Positions 43,901 to 52,900 of a DNA stretch of 64,000 nt are shown piece by piece; the stretch's first letter is position 1, and every line of letters begins with the position of its first letter. A program made the position numbers and the translations under genes. The stretch lies in assembly GCA_003993805.1 (NCBI GenBank), contig RSEF01000017.1, positions 10,168,995 through 10,232,994 on the forward strand, in the 5' to 3' direction. The DNA is from Himantopus leucocephalus. Its lineage: Eukaryota; Chordata; Aves; Charadriiformes; Recurvirostridae. The notes beneath the pieces were generated by a model. That model worked only from the letters and a program-made list of their open reading frames with translations. It was not told the origin of the DNA and searched no databases.

Positions 43901-46900
43901 ACAGCATCACTTTTTTTCAAAAAAGCTGAAAAAGAATGGCATTTTATTACATTCTGAATATTTAAACAAAGCAACAGTCTGACAAGAGATTCAAACAAAC
44001 AATTATTCAGGAAGACGAGTATATTTAACAATGCACAGTACAAAACGCTGTTTTGAAGGATTTGGATAGCACAGGCAGGATGGGCTAAAAAGACTTCAGT
44101 GACAATGAACCTGGTGAAGTACCACACTCCACACACTACTGTACTGGAACCTCCTCAGCCCTTTTCAACTCAGTAGAATAGGCAGGCAAAGGGCTTATGG
44201 TTCCACCGTGCTTAATTTTCAGACATCTCTTCTGGCATTGCAGAGAAGCATAATTGCTTTAAAGTTTATTCTAGAACATAACAAACAAAAGCAGTTCATC
44301 CAGACTATGTCCGACCTCAGGCAAATTGAAAAAGATGTCATCCACAGCACCCAAGTGTGATTTTAAATAATCTGGTAGGTATGAAAAACTAAAGAATGAC
44401 ATGGCAACAATATCCAACAATTTATATTATTCTGAGAGTAAAAGCAATCTACCTCATCCACAAAGAGGGGAAATTCTTCTGGCAGAATCCAGGATCGAGG
44501 ATAGAAGTTATATTCAAGAGGAAATAGATCTTGCATTGTTCGCACTGCCCGACTCAATGTAATTTTACGTACCATCTCTGTCATGCCTGCGAAAATAACA
44601 GACAGTGTCTAAAAGCAATGAAGAACCTGCACTGAAGTCTCATCCTAAAAGTAAATCCTTATACCATTACTCACCCTATTGGTAGGCACTCTAGGCATTC
44701 CTTTCAATAAAGCTGAAAATATTTTAAAATTTAAAATCTGAAAAAATGTTTGTGGCATTCCCCTGCCATATTTCATATTGTATGTATTACTGTATCGTAT
44801 TAGAAAAAAATTAATTAGTTATACAAAATACAGCTTAGAATAACAGAGGGAAAGTTTCAGCCTAATAGTAACTACTGGCTTTGCAATAATCCAGAATTAC
44901 TGCCCTAGTCTGCTATCATTCCAGGAACAGGTAAAAATGTCATTTAAATATAATCAACCACTTTCTGTTTACTTTGCATTCATTTAAGTGACTACATCAG
45001 AAAGAACAGGTTATTTTGTGGGCAGCCAAACTTAGCTGCTTTCCTGCAGCTTTGAATCTCATGCTTGGATCATGCTGTGTCCAGATCCATGTGAGCTCTG
45101 GTAGAAGCTTTTCCCAAGGTCAGGGCATTAAGGGTTACTCTTTTGTTGTTTATATGCTTTCCCATATTACACCTTATGAGGTTCATGCTGCAGCTTCTTT
45201 ACCAGTGAGAACATCATCTATGGACTTCTCTCCTCCACGGTCAGCAAACTTCCACAAAACCTACAGGAACCCAGTAGTCTGTGACCGCAAACCTCTGTCG
45301 AGCGCGGCTGGTTTTGGCCAAGAGGTTCCAAAGGTACAAGGAGGGCAGAAAGTAACAGGGAACACACACACATTTGCTGAAGTCTGATTTCCACTGGGAA
45401 CATGACTAAAAAGCTATTTTTATGGAAAAGTTTCTAAGTCTTGCTGAGGACCAACCCTTTCAGATTCTTTGAATCTCTCACAAGTAACTAAGAGAGGCAC
45501 CAAGACCTCTTCTGCAAGAGAAAGAATTTAGTAAAACCCAGCATCAAGTTAGCGCAATGTTCCTGGAAATCGGGTCTAGTTCTGCAGGACTCTGGTTTTG
45601 ACTGCTGTGCATACCACTTGCTTACCATGTAGATGCCAAAATACAGAGAGGGCAACATTCATCTAACACAGATTTAAACCACCAGAAAACTACACCATCC
45701 AGTACTTGAACGTGAACTTCCCACAGACAGGAGAAAGTCAGGGTAAATAAAGCATAAAGTTCGATATCTGAGGGTTCTTATTCTCACAGCATACTAACAG
45801 CAGCAATAAATCTGAAGTAAAGGGCTTAGATAAGTCAATACCTAAGCTCTTAGCTCTTATTTAGAGAGATCTCAACAGGGATTAAATGAGAAAAAAAGGG
45901 AGCTTAAAAAAAGTAGAAGAGTCATCATAAGATGAGGACTGACATGAACTCTTCAATACTAAAAAATCCATTTGAGGAACTCTGCTTTGAGCTTCTCCCT
46001 GAGATAGGACAGAGTACAAAACAAAACAAAACAGATTCTTTCCACTTTGAATCAAAACCAAATCCAAAGAGACAGCATTGTTATCAATGCTAGATAACAG
46101 ACAATAATTGCATACTTCACTTAAATTATAGCCTAACACTCTTATTTTTCCTAAATTAATACATATGAATTATTCTTCTCTTCAAAAACACTTTATCTCC
46201 AAAACAAATCTTAGTTCAGAAATTGCTGAGACACCCATTCTGATACTGTTACCCCCCCTAAGCTGAAATCACCCACCGAAAATGGTAATATGCTAAAAAT
46301 ACTATCAGCTGAGTAGGCAGATAATTCACATTAAAAAACAGTAAAACACAGCAACAGTTAAAATAATAATGTTTTTAAAGCAGAAACAGAAGTAAGGTAC
46401 CTGGAAACTTGTTGACTTGACCTGAGAATATATCATTATCATGAAAAGATACCCCATGCCAATAGATATCGCACGGCAAGCGTCTGCCAAAAGGAAACTG
46501 GAAAAGAGATAGGAGACAAGTTTTGAAGCAATCTGGCAATACCGATTCGTTCCGTACTTCTCTAAATGCTCACATTAAGCATAAACCATTCAAGAACAGG
46601 ATGGGTTTCTAGAAACTAAAACCCAATGACTGAGAGGCATGATCTGTACTGAGAAACTCCGAGTTTGTTATCAACCACAATTAAGGCATAACTCATTTGT
46701 AATTTAAAATACTATTACAGGGAATAAGATTTCATTAAGAAGCAGTTAATTCCAGCACATGAAGGCACAGCAATAGCAAGTGCTACAGCTGGGAAGTAAA
46801 CAAACTCTGACAATGTTTTGGGTTGGATTTTTTTCCTCCCCAGTTTAAGGGGTAACAACCAACCATGAAGGGAAAAAAAGCACTGGAGGTCCTGGAGTTA

Positions 46901-49900
46901 CTAAATCAACTCCTATTCTTACAAAGATCACCATTTAATGCCAAGAGTCCCATGCCCCGTACTTGTGCTCCCCTCTGCAGGTTGGTAACCCGCATCCCTG
47001 CGCAGACTGCATCCCTTCCTGCGGTGGCCCCGCACGCCCGACCGTGCGGCACCTCCAGGTGCTTCCAGCCCAGCACAAGTGGGAAACACCTCTGCGCCCT
47101 GGGACTTTATTTCAGGGAATACACGTAGTTAGTAATATTGTTGTAAATTAACAGTAAGTGGTAACTGCAAAGCACTTGCTGAGCAAGCTGATTTACATTG
47201 GTGTCCAAGCTGCAATAAATTGAAAATGGATATTCAAAGCAAGATATTTAAGTGACAGAACTACATTATTCATTTATATATATTAGGTTACATGTATTAA
47301 TTTATACAGTATTCATGCCTTTCTGGTACTAATAGCCTGTATTTAAAAGAAAAGCTTATAATTTAATTAATTGTTTGTTGAGCATATATATTTCAACTAC
47401 TAAGGACTAAGGCAATTACTTCAACAATATTAAGTATTCCAACAATTTAAGAGCTTCTTTTCCCATTCACAGAAGATTTCACCATAAATTGGAACACCCC
47501 ATAGTTTTCTATTACCAAACAGATCAACCTCTCTTAAACAGCCTGAAGAGCTCTGAAACAGCACTGCTAATTACCAATAGCAACAGTTTCTAATAGTATT
47601 AAATTGTTTAAAAAAACCCAAAACCCAAAAAACTAGCAGCAATAAGAACAAAAGCCCCATGAACTAGCAGTATCAACAATCCAAAGTAAAAAAATTACTG
47701 TTAAAAATCAAACATTTGTAATCCATATTATAATAACAAATAATTAGTTTTGTGTAAAAAAGGTACTCTTTTTTCCACACTTGTTCTTAGACACAGACCC
47801 TTTTATCAGTCCAAAACACTTTATCTGCAACTCCATGTAGATGCCGGTAAGTACCATATGGACTACATTCACAGGAATCTCTTCTACGTTAGGTTACACC
47901 TTTTTCAAATGAACATGCCATATTGCTGCCCACAGCATTTTTAGGACACACACCTATGAAATATCTACCACCCTCATCACCCAATGACTTCAGTACCATT
48001 TACTTATTGAGAGAACCAGAGTATTGGAGAAACTACTTGTTCTTTACTCCAAGTGTAATTCTTCTTGCTTTAAAACATTTCTTTAAGCACTGGAAATTTT
48101 TTTCCAATATGACAGAAAAAAGAATCTCATAGAGCTTTTGAGTGAATTATTCTGTTTGCTACTTTAATTAAAATTTCAGTTTCTTCAGTAAATAGCCTTG
48201 AAAAATTAATTTAAAATGCTAATTGAGCAATGCATCCTTTCTGTTTCCTTACTCGTAGGGATGAGATACCCAATTTAACGGAGCCAGTGGATTCTTCACT
48301 TATTTCATTATTATTCAGCCTGCAAAATCTGTTTTTGTACAAGTGAAAATTAATTCTGTTAGGCTCTGAAAGACAATCAGCGGCCTTAACCTCTCTCCAC
48401 AGGTATATCCAGAATACAGATGCAGTATTAGGTCTCAGAGCGCCCTGCCCGCTAAAGCCTGAACAATTTATTTATTTATTAAATGAAATTGAAATGAAAG
48501 GAATGAAATTTGCATTTATATAACACCTTTCATCTACAGAGGATATCAAAGCACTTTACAAACACTGCACAGAAATCATTTCACAACAGTTGAAGAGTGA
48601 GCACCTCTGGACTGGAAAATAGAAGCACTGTACCCCCGCATCAGCGATGCAGACAGCACGGCAACTTCCCCGCTCCTGACAAATCAAGATTAGTTGGATT
48701 TATCCAACAACGGGATCAAACTCACCTCCCGAATGAGCTGGGAAGGATTCTTTATCGCCCACACTATACTTTTACATAAGAATAGTGTTCGGAAAGGAAC
48801 AAACGAGTTTGATTATTTGGCTCCCTCTGGCAGTGCCAGGCAGATATACATTAATCTTATTCTGGTAAAAGAGGCCTGTCCGCCACCTCCCCAGCTGCTG
48901 CTGCAGGGGACTAGCTAAAAAGAAAGGTGGATGCTTGAAGCAGTCCTCTGTTCTCAAAATAATTTCTCTCTACGGCTAGCCGGTGTCAGCTGGAATAGCC
49001 TCAGACCTGCACTAACTGGCGCCAAAGCCAAGGTGCTCACAGCCCGGGACTTGGGGTGCCCCCTGCCGCGGGGGGACGCAGGTCGTAAATGTGACTGGAG
49101 CCGTCCCTGCTGCCGTGCCCGCCCTGCGCCCAAAACCCCAGAGTCTGGTCCTTGGATCAGTCACTGCAAACGAATTTTAGTTTGCAACCAATTCACTAAC
49201 TCTTTGAAGAATTTATTTAAAATCATTTTTATTCAGAGTTAAGGAGCATTTGTCAGAACAATAAAATAATAAAAAAAACACACACACAAAAAAAAAAAAC
49301 AAACCAGGAGCCACAAAGAGAATAGAATTGTTTCCACAACTTTGACACTATTAATAATCAATCACGGTCAAATTGGTCTGACAGGTCATTTCTACCTTTT
49401 GATTGGATGCCAATAATTTAAATTGTCTCACGGGTCACATCAGTCTGTTCCATTGTGTTTAATGACAAGTTAAATGACTCTTGTCTTCTAGTCAGCTTTT
49501 GCTAGCATAAAATTTCAAACTCTTTCTACGCCTCCATGCAGCTACTGAACAGCGAGACAAATGAAACGCTTAATGCTGGGATATTTGATGCCCAAGACAT
49601 CTGCTTCTTCCATTTTCCTGGTAATTGAAAGCTAGCCAAAGAAATAATTTATTAAGTGATGAATAAACTCAGGATGCAAGCTCAATTTGTGCCCATTATT
49701 TCATTTGGCATATCATGTTCATTTAAAGAATCTGACACACTAAATCAGACCGTCCAATCTAGTGATGGGAGTAATTGCTTCACTGGCATGCACATTAAAA
49801 TTCTGCAATGCTTTTTAAAAGGTCTACCCCTGTGCGTTACCCCAGGCAGGGCTATCATGGTTGATAATTTAATTTATTCAAAATTCCCACAGCTGAAAAA

Positions 49901-52900
49901 AAAAAGGAGTTTTTTCTGCCTTTTGCTTCTGATAACAGAATCTCAATAGTCAAATTGCGTGCTCTCGAACTCTTTCACCTCTTCCTCATGTATCAGTGCC
50001 ATAGAATAAACTGCTCACCAATATTACCCATGCTTAGAGTATTATTATTATATAGTGGCATTTACCATATGTTAATTTACTAAAATGAACTACTACCATG
50101 TGGACAACTCTGTAATCACAGAGTGTATTATGTCTTATTGCTACAAATTATCAGGGAGCATATTGCAATAATAAATTATTACTGAAACAAAGCTCTTGCA
50201 GCAAGTCAGGGTAACTACAGCAAGGAGATTTCAGAACGTACAACTTAAAAAACAAACCAAAACAAAAGCCTGTAAGACACTGCAATAATGCTATCCATTA
50301 GATAGAAAAAGTTATCGATAAAAAGGAGCGCACTTTAAAAAGCCTATTATAATGTCTCGTGCACAACAAAATATTCAAGCCAACACATCCAGCAGCAAAC
50401 ATAGAGAAGAAAAGAAACAAACAAACAAACAAAAAAAAATCAGCAATGGGAAAAAACGTAAAAGCAGCGGTGAGGGAGAATGATCAAATGTACTAAATCA
50501 AAGCCCAAGATGCAATCAACTTGAAAAATGTTATAAGGGACAACAGTAGAACATCAGCCCCTAAAACATCAGTATTTAAATATATGCATTTCATTACTAC
50601 TCCTAAGATTATTAGTAATCTTCTTTTACATTATTTTTATGGATCCTGCAAGAAACAACGTCTGTGTTCCCTCTGCTGGTCCTGCTGTAACAGTGAAACT
50701 ATTTCCAAGGCTCTGTGCCCATCAACGGTAGCGGTTTGAGCAAATACTTTCGTGCTATTTTTCTAAAGATTTGAAAGGGAGAGCTTTCAAAATTATATGC
50801 AATTTGAATAAAAGAGTTTTCCTTGGACTTCTTAATGTTGTTTATTTTTCTCTTCAAATCTAGACAAGATCTTGTCTGCTGATTCCCTGTGTCTACTGAA
50901 GTCTGCTAGCTTGAAGTCAACAGTTTGTCCTAGAAAACTTTTATCTTCTTGTTTTCCGCAATGTAAACAGTATTAGTTAAGAGTCATAACTAATACTGAT
51001 CTCCTTTCATCACTCTTTCCACCGTCAAGGAGGGTGGGAAGAAGGGAAGAAGGGAAGAAGGGAAGAAGGGAAGAAGGGAAGAAGGGAAGAAGGGAAGAAG
51101 GGAAGAAGGGAAGAAGGGAAGAAGGGAAGAAGGGAAGAAGGGAAGAAGGGAAGAAGGGAAGAAGGGAAGAAGGGAAGAAGGGAAGAAGGGAAGAAGGGAA
51201 GAAGGGAAGAAGGGAAGAAGGGAAGAAGGGAAGAAGGGAAGAAGGGAAGAAGGGAAGAAGGGAAGAAGGGAAGAAGGGAAGAAGGGAAGAAGGGAAGAAG
51301 GGAAGAAGGGAAGAAGGGAAGAAGGGAAGAAGGGAAGAAGGGAAGAAGGGAAGAAGGGAAGAAGGGAAGAAGGGAAGAAGGGAAGAAGGGAAGAAGGGAA
51401 GAAGGGAAGAAGGGAAGAAGGGAAGAAGGGAAGAAGGGAAGAAGGGAAGAAGGGAAGAAGGGAAGAAGGGAAGAAGGGAAGAAGGGAAGAAGGGAAGAAG
51501 GGAAGAAGGGAAGAAGGGAAGAAGGGAAGAAGGGAAGAAGGGAAGAAGGGAAGAAGAGAAGAAAAAAAACAGAGAGAAAGCTGATTTGTCACGTTTACAT
51601 TAATAAGAGGAAACACTTTCTTAACAAAAGATAATGTTACATTCATGCACATTAACCTCTTTATTATAAGCTGAAAAAAATACAGAAATCCATTACAGTG
51701 GCTTGCTTACAAGGAATGAATTACTAGCCACCTAGGTTGTATGATCAAATGGCCGAAAATTCCGTATTTGGTCTCTCCTTTATTAAGAGTACCAAGGGGC
51801 CAGAAGGGGAAGCAGCAGACTAAATGAAAAATATTGACTGAACTAAAGGATGGAGGAAAAAGGATATTGAGGGAGACAGTAAACACAGAAAGATGAAGTC
51901 AAGCCAAAAGCGACTGCTGTTGCGGGATGCAGAGCAGGAAGGAGAATGCTGGTAATGGACTGCAGATATTCAAGAGACAAACAAGAGCATGTGAAACAAG
52001 TCAATTTGTTGGACAGAATACCAAGCACGGAGAATCCTGGGAATAAGATATGCAGTACAGTAAAAGCTCAGGAAACAGAAAAGACAAAATTATCCGATAA
52101 GTATGGCTCATTACTAACATAATCTGTGAGGCTAACTTAAATCAGTAACTCAGAAACACTCACTGGAATGGCACTGGGCACTCTGAACATAACACTTAGC
52201 CATAAGAACAAAGAAATTGAGCGCAAAGTCCCCCTTGCTCTGTATGTCGCTGAGTAAAACACGGAGCCAGGCTGCTGACAGACGCTCCACAGGTGCCCTG
52301 AGGGCTAAGAGCGGTAAGGGTAACAGGTTTTAATTTCACACCTCTGGTGTTTTGTTACTATTTTGCTGTAAGAGCATAAGTCGAGAACTGCAGTGTTTGT
52401 GCAATGAGATTTTGAAATTCTCCCACGGGGTTTAAATAACAAAAATCTGAAATAAAATTTTATGAAGACAGAGAACGAGAAAGCCTTACTCTTCCTGGCA
52501 AGGAGCATATATGTCTTCATGGTATTAGGTATTTAGGACATTATGAATAAACACAGGTCATATTTACTGCCACTCAATCCTCCAAAAAATAAATTTGTAG
52601 TGTTTAACTCTGAGGTTAGGAATGACACAGAATATACTGGCTACCCCAAGCCCATAAAAAAATCATTAAAAAAGCACGAGGTGCACAGAAATATTAGTAT
52701 CTTGTAAGCCTGCATCCCAAAGGCAGCTTCATAAAGTGGAGCAGGTGCCATAGATCACGCTGCTGCACCCTAGCTCTGCAAAAAAAAGAAACAGTTCATC
52801 CTCAGGTTCCGTCCTTTCACTCCATGTCCCCTCCAACTTCCCTCTTCCAAATGGATTACAAGTACGATTTTTCTTACAGAAGTGCCTCGTAAACCTCCTA

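Larger units (their letters stand above)
36444..44452 (-). other. TTLL11 intron 3
   Basis: 8.0-kb intron, donor GTAGAT and acceptor TTCTAG. It contains a G9 run (36481), a poly-A run with an N (37875), an N with duplicated flanks (38171), an AAT-type short repeat (about 38381-38403), a poly-A/poly-T pair (38660-38701) and a perfect short hairpin (40606-40631). The 152-codon plus-strand frame at 43079-43537 begins with GTG and shows no recognisable domain. Confidence 0.9.

Noticed and set aside
50990..51652. 220-codon minus-strand and 189-codon plus-strand frames of repeated octapeptides
   Set aside because: Both are translations of the 8-bp purine array, which has no stop codon in these frames. 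There is no start context, splice structure or conserved flank.
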